Under the pieces are notes generated by a model. The model did not search any database and was not told the origin of the DNA. It saw nothing but the letters and a program-made list of their open reading frames with translations. Positions 1-9,167 of a stretch of 64,000 bases of DNA are shown piece by piece. Source of the DNA: Verrucomicrobiota bacterium. GTDB lineage: Bacteria; Verrucomicrobiota; Verrucomicrobiia; JABWAM01. The stretch is taken from NCBI GenBank assembly GCA_023269615.1, contig JAHFSY010000012.1:25215-89214 (forward strand), written 5' to 3'. Every line of letters starts with the position of its first letter. The first letter of the stretch is position 1. A program made the translations under genes and the position numbers.

Positions 1-969
1 CTCCTCGTGGCTGGCGTAACGGTCCTTGATATTTTTCTTGAGTGATTTTTCGATGACCTTGCAGGTGGTCATCGAGACATTGGGGGCGACGGCGTGGAAG
101 GAGAGCAGGGGGGCTTGCGTGTGCATGATGGCGAGCTCGGTGAGGTCCTTGGCGCGGTAAGGCGGGAGTCCTCGCAGCAGGTGATAGAGCGTTGCGCCCA
201 GGCTGTAGAGGTCGGTGCGAAAATCCTCGGGCTCGCCCCGCACGCGCTCGGGCGGAATGTAGAGCGGGGTGCCGAAGACGGAGTAGCCCTCGCCCTCGGC
301 GAAAAGTTTTTCCGCATTGGCGAACTGGACGAGCCCGAAGTCCACCACCTTCACGACGCCGTCGTTGGTGATCATGATGTTCTCGGGCTTGATGTCGCCG
401 TGAACGAGATTGAGCGCATGCGCCGCGCCGAGGCCGGCTGCGGCCTGCATGGCGATTTCAAGGCAGACGAGCTCGGGAAGCGGCTCCTTGAACATCGCCT
501 TGTCTTGCGACTCACCCTTGGCCGGGCCGCCTTTCCTGTCCTGGGACAGCTTCTGCATATGGTCGAGGACTTGATTGAGCGCCTTGCCCACGAGCCGTTC
601 CATGGCCATGAAATGAAAGCCTTGGAAAACGCCGAACTCGTACACCTCGACGATGTTGGGGTGGCTCATTTTCTTCGTGAGCTCACCTTCTCGCAGAAAA
701 TTAGCAGCGCTCTCGGGGTTGCGCAACAGCTCCTCGCTGAGCAACACCTTGAGCGCCACCTTTTTGTTCAATGCGTCGCTTTGGGCCAGAAACACGACGC
801 TCGTGCCGCCCAAGCCGATTTGCGATTCGATGGTGTAAGAGCCGAATCGTCGCAGCAGCTCAAACGAATTTCCACAGGATGGACAGGCGATCTGCTGCAG
901 GGGGTCATATTGAGAAACATCCACGGGTGCGTTGCAGCCGGTGCAGTTGACGATGCGGGACTGGTCCAT
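1..969 (-). CDS. Serine/threonine protein kinase with N-terminal zinc ribbon (partial)
   Basis: Protein kinase running off the left edge of the window; 323 residues of its N-terminal part are visible. Residues 1-32 form a zinc ribbon (Cys9, Cys12, Cys29, Cys32). The Hanks-type kinase domain follows: glycine loop IGLGGTSVVF near 51-60, the VALK lysine at 74, the catalytic loop HGDIKPEN at 190-197, then a VDFG magnesium motif and a GTPLYIPPE activation segment. The usual HRD is HGD, so the arginine that contacts a phosphorylated activation loop is missing; I infer less dependence on loop phosphorylation. A roughly 25-residue insertion rich in K, G and Q precedes the HGD helix. The start is the ATG just before the first CxxC. 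The C-terminal half, which might hold membrane or sensor domains, is outside the window. Confidence 0.9.
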   Translation of the reverse strand, partial: MDQSRIVNCTGCNAPVDVSQYDPLQQIACPSCGNSFELLRRFGSYTIESQIGLGGTSVVFLAQSDALNKKVALKVLLSEELLRNPESAANFLREGELTKKMSHPNIVEVYEFGVFQGFHFMAMERLVGKALNQVLDHMQKLSQDRKGGPAKGESQDKAMFKEPLPELVCLEIAMQAAAGLGAAHALNLVHGDIKPENIMITNDGVVKVVDFGLVQFANAEKLFAEGEGYSVFGTPLYIPPERVRGEPEDFRTDLYSLGATLYHLLRGLPPYRAKDLTELAIMHTQAPLLSFHAVAPNVSMTTCKVIEKSLKKNIKDRYASHEE

Positions 970-1018
970 GGGTGTTACCGTGTCATGCGGGCCAAACCGC
1001 ATTCCTTGCCAAATGTTT

Positions 1019-1104
1019 TGTAGGAGCCGCTGTTAGCGGCGATCTGGAGGGCCGGGGCTACAAGGAAACCCTGGTCCCGGTCGCCGCTGACAGCGGCTCC
1101 TACA
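1019..1104. repeat. Hairpin repeat, family A, copy 1
   Basis: Two inverted 24-base arms (1019-1042 and 1081-1104) with core TAGGAGCCGCTGT and its complement, separated by about 38 bases. Similar arms recur at 5573-5646 and 16854-16918. It lies between the kinase and the cyclic-nucleotide-binding gene. There is no encoded protein and no clear T-run, so it looks like a mobile or REP-like hairpin rather than a simple terminator. Confidence 0.85.
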
Positions 1105-1171
1105 ATTTTTATTCGAAGGGAAGATTTGCAAGACTTGGTCATGGTTTTTCAAATGAGGTGGGTCATGCGGG

Positions 1172-1630
1172 CTAATGCGCCCGCGCGGCGAAAACCTCGT
1201 CCATGGTCCGCAGGCGGCGGCAGAGGTCGCGCGCAATGTTGAGCATCAGGATGCTGTACTGGTCGGGAGACTTGTCGAAGAGTTCAAGCAGGTCATTGCA
1301 CTCCATGCAGAAAAGGAGGCCCTTGTCCTTCGAAACGATGGAGGCGGAACGCGCCATGCATTCGATGACGCTCATTTCGCCGACGAAGTCCCCGACCTTG
1401 AGCGTGGCGAGCGTGGTTTCGTTCGGGGCGCCGTGTCCCTTGACGACGCGGAAATGGCCGCTTGCGATCAGAAATATTTCACGCCCCGGCGTTCCCTCCT
1501 TGGCGATGACCTCATCTGGCGACGCCCGTCGGCTGCTGCAAATATCGGACATGAGGGCGATGGTTTCATCCTTCAAGCCCGCGAAGATATGGATGTTGCG
1601 GAGCAGCGTTTGTTTGTTGATGGGGCCCAT
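1172..1630 (-). CDS. Cyclic nucleotide-binding domain protein
   Basis: A 152-residue protein consisting of a single Crp/PKA-type cyclic nucleotide-binding domain. Visible landmarks are the beta-roll glycines, AKEGTPGREIFLIASGHFRV, the conserved GDFVGEMSVIE phosphate-binding cassette region, and a C-terminal helix ending in RRLRTMDEVF. There is no DNA-binding helix-turn-helix, so it is not a Crp transcription factor. The usual cassette Arg-Ala/Ser-Ala is present as ARSASI, so nucleotide binding is plausible. It lies in the same orientation as, and upstream of, the Ser/Thr kinase, which suggests but does not prove a shared signalling role. Partner and ligand are unknown. Confidence 0.8.
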   Translation of the reverse strand: MGPINKQTLLRNIHIFAGLKDETIALMSDICSSRRASPDEVIAKEGTPGREIFLIASGHFRVVKGHGAPNETTLATLKVGDFVGEMSVIECMARSASIVSKDKGLLFCMECNDLLELFDKSPDQYSILMLNIARDLCRRLRTMDEVFAARAH

Positions 1631-1654
1631 CGGAAGGGTGGGATGCGTGTCGCG

Positions 1655-2101
1655 TCAGGACTTGATTTCGAAAATCGCCTCGATTTCGACCGCGACACCG
1701 GTGGGGAGTGAGACGAAGCCGACGGCGGAGCGTGCATGGTAGCCGTCGGTTTCCTTCCCGAAGATGGTGTGGAAGAGGTCGGAGGCGCCATTGATCACGA
1801 GATGCTGGTCGGTGAAGTCGGGCGTGGAGTTGACGCAGCCTAGGAGCTTGATTACGCGCACCTGGTCGAGCGATGAGACTTCCTTTCGAAGCGACTGGAG
1901 GAGTTTGGTGGCGACCTGCTTGGCGGCCTCGTAGCCCTTCTCGACCGTGACATCCGCACCCAGCTTGCCCTTGAGGTCGCTGACGTGGCCGGAGAGGAAG
2001 AGGATTTTACCGCTGCGCGCGCAGAGGTTGAGGTAAGACTTGGCGCCCTCGGCGGGCGTGAATTGGATTCCGAGTTCTTTGGCTTTGGCTTCGGCGGACA
2101 T
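1655..2101 (-). CDS. RidA/YjgF family protein
   Basis: A 148-residue member of the YjgF/YER057c/UK114 superfamily. Visible features are the SGHVSDLKGKLGADVTVEKG strand-turn and the CVNSTPDFTDQHLVINGASD and SAVGFVSLPTGVAVEIEAIF segments of the long YjgF-like subgroup (near 150 residues, as in the CDP3151-like subgroup). Canonical RidA proteins hydrolyse reactive 2-aminoacrylate-type enamines. This subgroup lacks the canonical catalytic Arg context, so its activity is uncertain. I use the ATG of MSAEAKAKELG, because upstream in-frame sequence has no homology character. It ends 24 bases before the start of the cyclic-nucleotide-binding gene, so the two may be co-transcribed. Confidence 0.85.
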   Translation of the reverse strand: MSAEAKAKELGIQFTPAEGAKSYLNLCARSGKILFLSGHVSDLKGKLGADVTVEKGYEAAKQVATKLLQSLRKEVSSLDQVRVIKLLGCVNSTPDFTDQHLVINGASDLFHTIFGKETDGYHARSAVGFVSLPTGVAVEIEAIFEIKS

Positions 2102-2233
2102 AAGGCATTCTCCGTGGGTAAAGGGTTTGGCGAACCCGGTCACGTTGCCTCGTTTTTTCGCGGGACAAAAGCAAATTCGGCAGGCGAAAGAATGGCGTGG
2201 CGGAGGGCCGCATGATGCGCTATCGTTGCACGC

Positions 2234-2845
2234 ATGCCTTCCTCCATCACCACATTGTTCGTTGACGTCGGCGGCGTGTTGCTCACCAACGGCTGGGACC
2301 GGGCGCTTCGTAAAAAAGCGGCGGAACGATTCAAGCTCGACCTGGATGAAATGAATGACCGTCATCGCCTGACCTTCGACACCTATGAAGAGGGAAAGAT
2401 TTCCCTGGAGACCTATCTGAAGCGCGTGGTGTTTTATCGGCCCCGCCGTTTTTCCTTCGGCGACTTTTCCCGCTTCATGTACACGCAGGCGCGTCCGTTT
2501 CCGGACACGATCGCGCTCGTGCGCCGTCTCAAGGCGCGTCACAAGTTGAAGGTGGTGGTATGCAGCAACGAGGGACGCGAGCTGATGGAGGATCGGATCC
2601 GGCGCTTCAAGCTGGATGAGTTCGTGGATGTTTTCGTGGCCTCGTGCTTCGTCCATTATCGCAAACCCGACGAGGATATTTTTCGCGTCGCGCTGGACAT
2701 CGCGCAGGTGAAGCCCTCCCGCGTGGCTTATATGGATGATCGCGCGATGTTCGTGGAAGTGGCGCGAGCACTGGGTGTGCGCGGAATCCATCACACGTCC
2801 GCTGAAAAAACCCGCGAAGAACTGGCCAGGCTTGGTTTGAGCTGA
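2234..2845 (+). CDS. HAD-superfamily hydrolase (HAD-IA type)
   Basis: A 203-residue haloacid dehalogenase-like hydrolase. Motif I is DVGGV with nucleophile Asp11; the second acid of the usual DxDxV is Gly, as is common in YihX-like and epoxide-hydrolase-N-like HAD proteins. Motif II is CSNEG (Ser111), motif III the RKPD lysine (Lys144), motif IV MDDR (Asp168/Asp169). A helical cap lies between residues 17 and 85. Lack of the second motif I Asp weakens the general acid/base needed for fast phosphatase turnover, so the substrate may be a sugar phosphate hydrolysed slowly or something other than a phosphate. It is divergent from the RidA gene. Confidence 0.8.
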   Translation: MPSSITTLFVDVGGVLLTNGWDRALRKKAAERFKLDLDEMNDRHRLTFDTYEEGKISLETYLKRVVFYRPRRFSFGDFSRFMYTQARPFPDTIALVRRLKARHKLKVVVCSNEGRELMEDRIRRFKLDEFVDVFVASCFVHYRKPDEDIFRVALDIAQVKPSRVAYMDDRAMFVEVARALGVRGIHHTSAEKTREELARLGLS

Positions 2846-3038
2846 ACGCGGAACCGGGAGAGTGGTGGCGCTTCATTGTTTTTGCGGGAGATTGGGATGT
2901 CGCGGCCGATCGGTTTGAAGTCGGGTGGGTTTCATCCATGTTGATGTAGATCAGCCCTTCGCGGACCATGCGCATGGGGTTGAAGGGGTCAAAATCACAG
3001 GCTTGAGTCTCCTCCCCAACGCAGGCAGGCTGGCAGAC

Positions 3039-3767
3039 ATGACCACCTTTCGCCACGACAAAAGACACGCCGATGAAATTCGACGGTTTCGCATTCGCAA
3101 AAATTTTGCCCCCGGCGCAACGGGATCGGTTCTCGTGGAAACGGGATGCACGCGCGTGATCTGTGCCGTGATGGTGGAGGACTCGGTGCCGCGCTGGATG
3201 AGGGAGCAGAAGGTCAGCGGCGGCTGGCTTACGGCGGAATATTCGATGCTTCCTTATTCCACGCAGGATCGGAAACCCCGGGATATTTCCAAGGGGAAGC
3301 TCGACGGCCGCTCACAGGAAATCCAGCGGTTGATTGGCCGCTCCATGCGCGCGGTGGTGGACCTGGAGAAGCTGGGTGCACGAACTTTGTGGATTGATTG
3401 CGATGTGCTGCAGGCGGATGGCGGGACACGCACCGCGGCGATCACGGGCGCATACGTGGCGCTTGAGCTGGCCTTCCTCAGGTTGATGAAGGCGAAAAAG
3501 CTGAAGGAGAATCCAATCCGCGAGGCCGTGGCGGCCGTCAGCGTCGGAATCGTCAACGGCCATCCCGTGCTCGATTTGGATTACATCGAGGACAAGGATG
3601 CCTCGGTGGACATGAACGTGGTGATGACGGCAAGCGGCCGTTTTATCGAGATCCAGGGTTCGGGCGAGGAGTCGACTTTTTCAGAAAAAGAAATGGAGCA
3701 GATGCTCGCGCTCGCGCGAAAGGGCGTGGGTGATTTGATCGCGGCGCAGAAGAAGTATTTGAAGTAG
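3039..3767 (+). CDS. rph: Ribonuclease PH
   Basis: A 242-residue phosphorolytic 3'-5' exoribonuclease that trims tRNA 3' ends, with phosphate as co-substrate and nucleoside diphosphates as products. The sequence matches RNase PH along its whole length: MREQKVSGGWLTAEYSMLP, the DGRSQEIQRLIGRSMRAVVD phosphate and RNA-binding region, WIDCDVLQADGGTRTAAITG, and the C-terminal FIEIQGSGEESTFS. The start is the ATG of MTTFRHDKR. It gives the family's normal length of about 238-242 residues, and upstream codons would add 38 unrelated residues. A rho-independent terminator follows immediately. Confidence 0.95.
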   Translation: MTTFRHDKRHADEIRRFRIRKNFAPGATGSVLVETGCTRVICAVMVEDSVPRWMREQKVSGGWLTAEYSMLPYSTQDRKPRDISKGKLDGRSQEIQRLIGRSMRAVVDLEKLGARTLWIDCDVLQADGGTRTAAITGAYVALELAFLRLMKAKKLKENPIREAVAAVSVGIVNGHPVLDLDYIEDKDASVDMNVVMTASGRFIEIQGSGEESTFSEKEMEQMLALARKGVGDLIAAQKKYLK

Positions 3768-3784
3768 GGAGATGACTCAGGATG

Positions 3785-3809
3785 ACGGAGCGTGTCCCTC
3801 CGTTTTTTT
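3785..3809 (+). terminator. Rho-independent terminator of rph
   Basis: Six-base stem ACGGAG (3785-3790) and CTCCGT (3798-3803) with a seven-base loop, followed directly by a run of T. It lies 18 bases after the rph stop codon. Confidence 0.75.
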
Positions 3810-3834
3810 GCAAGTAGTCGAAGAGAGCCGAAAA

Positions 3835-5421
3835 TCAGGCTGAAAATGTCGTGCTGCCTGGACTTGTGCCCTCCGCCCGGATCCCGCGTTCCGGGTTGGC
3901 GGCGAGGTGACGAAGGATCTGATAGGCCATCTCCGCCTGGTCCGGTGAGCCTGCTGCCGCAGCGAGTTGATCGGCTGTCAGCGGTTTTCCCTTTTGCTTG
4001 TGCAGTTCCGCCATCACCTTTTCCTGCAGCGCCAGCACGGCGGTCGCCGCTTTTTTTCCGGCCTCGACGCCGGGCTGGTGATAGGCGTTGATGCCGACCA
4101 GTGACCCGTAAAATCCCACCGCGCGTTCGTACAATGCAATGAGCGCACCCACGCTTTTTGCGGAAACATCGGGGAGGGTGAGGGTGATCGAGGAACGGCC
4201 TTTTTCATAAAGCGCATCGCGTGTTCCAGCGAGGAAACCATGCAGGAAATCGCCCGAGGTGACACCGTGTTCCACAAAAAACGGCGTGCCGTCGCGCTCG
4301 CGCAGCACCTCGATGAACGTCACGAAGAAATTCAGCACGCCTTCCCTCAACTGCTGCACGTAGGCGTGCTGGTCGGTGGAACCTTTGTTTCCATAGACGG
4401 CAATGCCCTGGTTGACGACCTTCCCCTGCAGGTCGAGTTCCTTGCCCAGCGATTCCATGACGAGCTGTTGCAGGTAGCGGCTGAAAAGAAGCAGGCGATC
4501 CTTGTACGGAAGCACCACCATGTCCTTCGCTCCGCGTCCCTCCGTAAGATGAAACCACATCAGCGCGAGCAGCGCGGCGGGATTTTCACGCGTGACGGCC
4601 GAACGCGTGGCTACGTCCATTTTGCGCGCGCCTTCAAGCATCGCGTCCACATGGATGCCTTGCAATGCGGCCGGGAGAAGGCCGACGGCCGAAAGTTCGC
4701 TGGTGCGCCCTCCCACCCAATCCCACATGGGAAAACGACGCAGCCATCCATCCTTTACGGCGGTGTGATCGAGCTCGCTTCCCACGCCCGTGACGGCGAC
4801 GGCCTGGTGCACGAAATGAAGCCCCGTTTTTTCGCAGGCGTGACGCGCCTCGAGTTGCCCGTTGCGCGTCTCCTTCGTGCCACCCGACTTGGAGATCACG
4901 ACGATGAGCGTGGTGGCGAGGCGGTTTCCGATTTCGGCGAGAACCTGGTCCATGCCATCAGGATCGGAGTTGTCAAAAAAATGAGCGCACAGCTTGTCTC
5001 GTCCGGGATGTCCGAGCGCTTTTGAGACGAATTGCGGGCCGAGCGCGGAACCGCCGATGCCGATGACAAGCAGGTCGGTGAACTTGCTGCCACCCGGGGC
5101 GGAGACGACGCCCTCATGGATTTCCTTCGCAAAGGATTTAATGCGTGAGAGCGTCCCTTCGATTTCGGTCCGGAGCTCCTTCGTGGGTGAGAGCGCCGGA
5201 GCGCGAAGCCAGTAATGTCCAACCATGCGTTTTTCGTCAGGATTGGCGATGGCGCCCTTTTCGAGTTCCGCCATCGCGGCGAACGCCTGCTGGATGCGCG
5301 GCTCCATCTTTGCAAAGAAATCATCGCCGAAAGGCACGCGGCTGATGTCGAGCGTGAAGCCGACGGATGGCACGGGGCAGAAATGGTCCTGGTAACGTTT
5401 CCAAAGTTGTGAGGCATTCAT
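3835..5421 (-). CDS. pgi: Glucose-6-phosphate isomerase
   Basis: A 528-residue phosphoglucose isomerase interconverting glucose 6-phosphate and fructose 6-phosphate in glycolysis and gluconeogenesis. Recognisable parts are the substrate phosphate-binding [13 protein letters not shown] and [12 protein letters not shown], the [18 protein letters not shown] signature, and the second signature [18 protein letters not shown] carrying the catalytic histidine. The length is typical for the bacterial enzyme related to the classic two-SIS-domain family. It is convergent with rph; the intervening terminator faces rph only. The ATG start gives [14 protein letters not shown]. Confidence 0.95.
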   Translation of the reverse strand: MNASQLWKRYQDHFCPVPSVGFTLDISRVPFGDDFFAKMEPRIQQAFAAMAELEKGAIANPDEKRMVGHYWLRAPALSPTKELRTEIEGTLSRIKSFAKEIHEGVVSAPGGSKFTDLLVIGIGGSALGPQFVSKALGHPGRDKLCAHFFDNSDPDGMDQVLAEIGNRLATTLIVVISKSGGTKETRNGQLEARHACEKTGLHFVHQAVAVTGVGSELDHTAVKDGWLRRFPMWDWVGGRTSELSAVGLLPAALQGIHVDAMLEGARKMDVATRSAVTRENPAALLALMWFHLTEGRGAKDMVVLPYKDRLLLFSRYLQQLVMESLGKELDLQGKVVNQGIAVYGNKGSTDQHAYVQQLREGVLNFFVTFIEVLRERDGTPFFVEHGVTSGDFLHGFLAGTRDALYEKGRSSITLTLPDVSAKSVGALIALYERAVGFYGSLVGINAYHQPGVEAGKKAATAVLALQEKVMAELHKQKGKPLTADQLAAAAGSPDQAEMAYQILRHLAANPERGIRAEGTSPGSTTFSA

Positions 5422-5503
5422 GTGAGGGGGATTGTGATGCGCGGCGGCTGTGTTTCAAGGTTTGTTTTGCCGCTCGGACGCCCTCGTTCCATTCCAGAAT
5501 TTT

Positions 5504-5531
5504 GACAGGATTTACAGGATTGGCAGGATTT
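5504..5531. repeat. Imperfect triple repeat (ACAGGATT type)
   Basis: Three iterations of a nine- to ten-base unit ending in CAGGATT lie in the pgi-metG gap, next to the family A hairpin. The same type appears in the opposite orientation at 35490-35517. Confidence 0.7.
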
Positions 5532-5572
5532 CCGAAATCCTTCCACGTCCCCTCACAACATCTGGGTCGGAA

Positions 5573-5646
5573 TGTAGGAGCCGCTGTCAGCGGCGACCGG
5601 GCGAGACGGGTCTGTGCGGCGATCGCCGCTGACAGCGGCTCCTACA
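5573..5646. repeat. Hairpin repeat, family A, copy 2
   Basis: Inverted arms with core TAGGAGCCGCTGTCAGCGGC at the left and its complement at the right, with a loop of roughly 25 bases. It occupies the gap between metG and pgi, immediately after the metG stop codon, and may influence the metG transcript end. Confidence 0.85.
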
Positions 5647-5648
5647 AA

Positions 5649-7211
5649 TCACTCCTTCGCCTGCCTGGGAAAGAGCGGCTCGGGTTTTCCGATTTTGTGG
5701 CCGGTGGGGATCACTTGAAAAAACTCGGCAGTCAACGCCCCAACATAAAAAACTTCAAGCCTTTCATTTCGCTTGTCCAAAAGTCCGGGAGTTAGTAATT
5801 GGCTCTCGATCTTGGACGCGATGGATGGCATGAATGGGGCAATGAACCGCGCGAGATGAGCAACGGTGTTCACCAAGTGGTTCAACACCGTGTCGAGGCG
5901 CTTGGACGCGGTGGCTTCCTTGGCGAGTTTCCAAGGCGCGTTTTCGTCCACATAACGGTTTCCTCGCGTCACCAGTTTCCACACACTTTCAAGGGCGAGG
6001 CCATATTTAACTTGGTCCATGGCGCTCCTGTATGCGCCGTACGTTTCATTGATGGATTGCTTTAATTCCTCGTCAAATTTTTCCTCACCGCCGGCTTCTG
6101 GAACAACACCATCACGGTAACGCTGGAGCATGGAGAGGGAGCGGTTGACGAGGTTTCCGAGGTCGTTGGCGAGGTCGGCGTTGAAACGCTGGAGGAATCG
6201 TTCCTCGCTGAAATCGGTGTCAGTGCCCAGTTGCAGTTCGCGACAGATGAAATAGCGAACGGCGTCGGCGCCGAAACGCCCGATCAGGTTGAGCGGGTTG
6301 ACGATGTTGCCGAGCGTCTTGCTCATTTTTTCGTCACGGAAGAGCCACCAGCCGTGGGCGAGGATGCAGCGGGGCATTTCGAGTCCGACGGCGTGAAGCA
6401 TCGTGGGCCAGTAAACACAATGCGTGGTGAGGATGTCCTTGGCGATGAGATGATAATCTGCAGGCCAGCATTCGTTGAAGCGATCTTCGCCGTATCCGAT
6501 GGCGGAAATATAATTCACAAGCGCATCCACCCACACATAAGTGACATACTCGGGATCAAACGGGATCGGGATGCCCCAGGCGAGACGTGCCTTGGGACGT
6601 GAGATGCAGAGGTCTTCAAGCGGACGCTGGAGCGTTCCGAGCACCTCGTTGCGGCGGTTTTCGGGACGGATCCATTCCGGGTTCTTTTTGATGTAGTCGA
6701 TCAACCATTCCTGGTGCGCGCTCATCTTGAAGAAATAGTTTTCCTCCTCGAGCTCGATGACTTCGCCGAGATGGGCGGGAAATTTCCCATCCACCATCTC
6801 CTTTTCCGTGACGAACTGTTCCGCCGCGCGGCTGTACCATCCGTGGTATTTCTTTTTGTAAATCTGGCCGGCGGCGTGGAGCTTGCTGAGAAAATCCTGC
6901 ACGACTTTTTTGTGATGCGAATCCGTCGTGCGGATGAAAGCGTTGTTGGAGATGTTCAGCGTCTTCCACAGGCTCTGGAAATGCGGCGCCATCTCGTCGC
7001 AATGCTGCTGGGGAGAAACGCCCCGCTTCTCCGCAGCCTGCTGCACCTTCATTCCATGTTCATCGAGGCCGGTAAGGAAAAGAGTTTTCGCCCCAAGCAT
7101 GCGGCGGTAGCGCGCCTGGACGTCGGCCCAAACCGTGGTGGACGCATGCCCGATGTGCGGGCGGTCGTTCACGTAGTAGATGGGCGTGGTGATGTAGAAG
7201 GATTTCGGCAT
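5649..7211 (-). CDS. metG: Methionyl-tRNA synthetase
   Basis: A 520-residue class I aminoacyl-tRNA synthetase charging tRNA-Met. The HIGH motif is PHIGHAST near the N-terminus and the KMSKS loop is EKMSKTLGN. The connective-peptide region has GWYSRAAEQF instead of a Cys4 zinc knuckle, so this is the short, zinc-free MetG1-like class. No C-terminal tRNA-binding EMAP domain is present; the protein stops after the anticodon-binding helical domain. It is followed within two bases by the family A hairpin. The upstream region contains an ATGCTAAATGC-type tandem repeat. Confidence 0.95.
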   Translation of the reverse strand: MPKSFYITTPIYYVNDRPHIGHASTTVWADVQARYRRMLGAKTLFLTGLDEHGMKVQQAAEKRGVSPQQHCDEMAPHFQSLWKTLNISNNAFIRTTDSHHKKVVQDFLSKLHAAGQIYKKKYHGWYSRAAEQFVTEKEMVDGKFPAHLGEVIELEEENYFFKMSAHQEWLIDYIKKNPEWIRPENRRNEVLGTLQRPLEDLCISRPKARLAWGIPIPFDPEYVTYVWVDALVNYISAIGYGEDRFNECWPADYHLIAKDILTTHCVYWPTMLHAVGLEMPRCILAHGWWLFRDEKMSKTLGNIVNPLNLIGRFGADAVRYFICRELQLGTDTDFSEERFLQRFNADLANDLGNLVNRSLSMLQRYRDGVVPEAGGEEKFDEELKQSINETYGAYRSAMDQVKYGLALESVWKLVTRGNRYVDENAPWKLAKEATASKRLDTVLNHLVNTVAHLARFIAPFMPSIASKIESQLLTPGLLDKRNERLEVFYVGALTAEFFQVIPTGHKIGKPEPLFPRQAKE

Positions 7212-7218
7212 GAGTCCT

Positions 7219-7249
7219 GATGCTAAATGCTAAATGCAAAATGATAAAT
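7219..7249. repeat. Short tandem repeat TGCTAAA type upstream of metG
   Basis: Four imperfect iterations of a seven- to eight-base ATGCTAA / ATGATAA unit sit between the metG start and the end of the glycosyltransferase gene. A related stretch in the reverse sense lies at 63549-63575, upstream of the RraA-like gene. Confidence 0.6.
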
Positions 7250-9018
7250 CACAAACGCTTTCGGTTTTGGAAGAGAACAAGTTCATGTTCGCCGCTGGCG
7301 GCCTGGGCAACGAGTGGGAGTTCCATTCCGGTGAGTTGCTGGAGTTCCTTGCGGTGCTGCGGGCGGGTGAAGACGTACACGGTCTCGGGCCCCTTGAGCA
7401 GCTCGACAAGGTCGGATCGGATCGGCTTGGCTTCCGCATCCACGTCCTTGCCGATTTCCCAGAGCGAACTGCCGGCGTAAAGCGGCACGACTTCATTTTT
7501 CTGTTTCATCAGGTAAAAGCTGCAACTCCGGAAATAGAATTCGTACATCAGCACACGCGGGCCGGGCCGGGCGAACGCGGGTTTCTTTCCGGTGGGGTGC
7601 AGGTCGAGGTTGATGGGGACGCCGACGAGATCGATTCCTGCCAGCGGCTCGGTGAGGACCTTCCAGCTCGAATTGTGGCCGAAACTTGCCTCCAGCTGGT
7701 CCATCTTGAAGAGGATGCCATGCAGGAAGATGAGCGCGACGATCCACCATGCCAGCAGGCCGCGCGTGAAATCGAATCCCTTCGTTCGATTGATCATCCA
7801 ATGAAAGGTCAGACCGACAAGGAAACATCCGAGGGCGATGCATGCAATGGGGAGAAGTTTTTGGGTGAGTGTTTGCGGAAGGTTTGTCTTGAAGCACGCA
7901 AACCAGATGACTCCAGCGACCGGGGCGGGGAGCAGAAGCGAAGTGAGCAGTCGGGCGGGTGCGGGCAGGCCGTCGTTTCCGGTCACGCGCGAAAGCCACG
8001 TGCCCAACATCAGGCTCAGGGGAACTGTGAGGGGCAGGGGATACGTTGGCAGTTTGGAGCTGGTGAGGCTGAACATCAGAAGCGGCAGGACGAACCACGG
8101 CAGCAGGAAGCTCGACACGCTTCTCGCAGTGTCATTTGTTTTCCACCATCGGAAATGACCTGCAACGGCACACGCGATGAGAATGCTCCACGGCCAGCAA
8201 TCACCCGGCAGCCAGGCGAAGTGGTAGAAAAATGAATGAGCCCTTCCGCCTCCGGAGATGATGCGATCCGTGATCTGTCCATGTAGATAGAAGTCGTACA
8301 AGTCCGGGTTGAGATGGCAGATGATGAGAAACCATGGCAACGAGATGGCCGCGATGAGGATCAGGCCCAGCAGAAGTCCAATCCAGAAACAGGGACGTTT
8401 CAGCTCGGAAAATTTTCGTTCGAGGGCGAGAAAACCGAAAATGGCGAGAAAGCTGACGCCAATCGCAAAAGGCCCCTTGTCGAAGAAGCCGATGCCCACT
8501 GCGAAGAAGAACCCCACAAGCCAGCGCGTTGAGCGCGGTTCGGAGTTCCACCATCGCCAAAAACAATAAAGCGCCGTGGTGATGCACGCGGTGAGCATCA
8601 TGTCGGGGCTGATCAAACGGGCGACGACAAAAAAGAGGAGTGAGCTTGTGAGCGCCAGTGCCGAAAAAATTCCCGCGCGAGTCCCGCCCATGCGGCGTCC
8701 GAGATCGAAGACGAGGAGGGCGGTGACGAGCGCCGCGAGGGCGGAGGGAAGCCGGGCGGCCCATTCATTCATTCCGAAAACTTTCAGGCTCGCGGCGATG
8801 CACCAGTAAATCCACGGGGGTTTGGCGTAGTGGGGCACGCCGTTGAGACGGGGCACGAGCCAGTCGCCTGTGACGACCATCTCGCGTCCCATCTCCGAGT
8901 AGCGTCCTTCATCCGGTTCGTTGAGCCCTCGGCCGCCGAGTTGCAGAAAGATGGGCAGCACCACGCCCAAGAGAAGGATGAGGACGACGGTGGCCCGGCG
9001 CTGGAGAAAGGAGTTCAA
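7249..9018 (-). CDS. Glycosyltransferase family 39 / ArnT-like membrane protein
   Basis: A 589-residue multi-spanning inner-membrane protein of the PMT/ArnT fold, which transfers sugars from polyprenyl phosphate donors to lipids or proteins on the periplasmic side. The first periplasmic loop carries the family acidic motif LNEPDEGRYSEMGREMV, followed by PHYAKPPWIYW. About ten to twelve hydrophobic helices are visible, then a C-terminal soluble domain. The start is a TTG; there is no in-frame ATG before the first membrane segment, so a later start would remove the catalytic loop. Donor and acceptor cannot be deduced. No lipid A-modifying genes are nearby, so arnT is not assigned. Confidence 0.8.
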   Translation of the reverse strand: MNSFLQRRATVVLILLLGVVLPIFLQLGGRGLNEPDEGRYSEMGREMVVTGDWLVPRLNGVPHYAKPPWIYWCIAASLKVFGMNEWAARLPSALAALVTALLVFDLGRRMGGTRAGIFSALALTSSLLFFVVARLISPDMMLTACITTALYCFWRWWNSEPRSTRWLVGFFFAVGIGFFDKGPFAIGVSFLAIFGFLALERKFSELKRPCFWIGLLLGLILIAAISLPWFLIICHLNPDLYDFYLHGQITDRIISGGGRAHSFFYHFAWLPGDCWPWSILIACAVAGHFRWWKTNDTARSVSSFLLPWFVLPLLMFSLTSSKLPTYPLPLTVPLSLMLGTWLSRVTGNDGLPAPARLLTSLLLPAPVAGVIWFACFKTNLPQTLTQKLLPIACIALGCFLVGLTFHWMINRTKGFDFTRGLLAWWIVALIFLHGILFKMDQLEASFGHNSSWKVLTEPLAGIDLVGVPINLDLHPTGKKPAFARPGPRVLMYEFYFRSCSFYLMKQKNEVVPLYAGSSLWEIGKDVDAEAKPIRSDLVELLKGPETVYVFTRPQHRKELQQLTGMELPLVAQAASGEHELVLFQNRKRL

Positions 9019-9091
9019 GATGGGTGAGTGTCGGAAACGTCCATTTCACCACCGTTCCGGGCAACTGCAATCTGAAAAGACTTCGGCGGAG

Positions 9092-9154
9092 TCTCGCGCA
9101 ACCCGCGCTACGCCGTAGGCTTCGGCGAGGCGAGAGACGCAAAAGGCGCAAAGG
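9092..9154. repeat. Dispersed repeat, family E, short form
   Basis: About 63 bases containing CGCGCTACGCCGTAGGC and GGCGAGGCGAGAGACGCAAA, ending in GCGCAAAGG. Related copies lie at 35370-35436, 38612-38711 and, inverted, 38912-39009. This copy lies between the glycosyltransferase and the EamA transporter. Confidence 0.75.
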
Positions 9155-9167
9155 GCTTTCTTGATTT

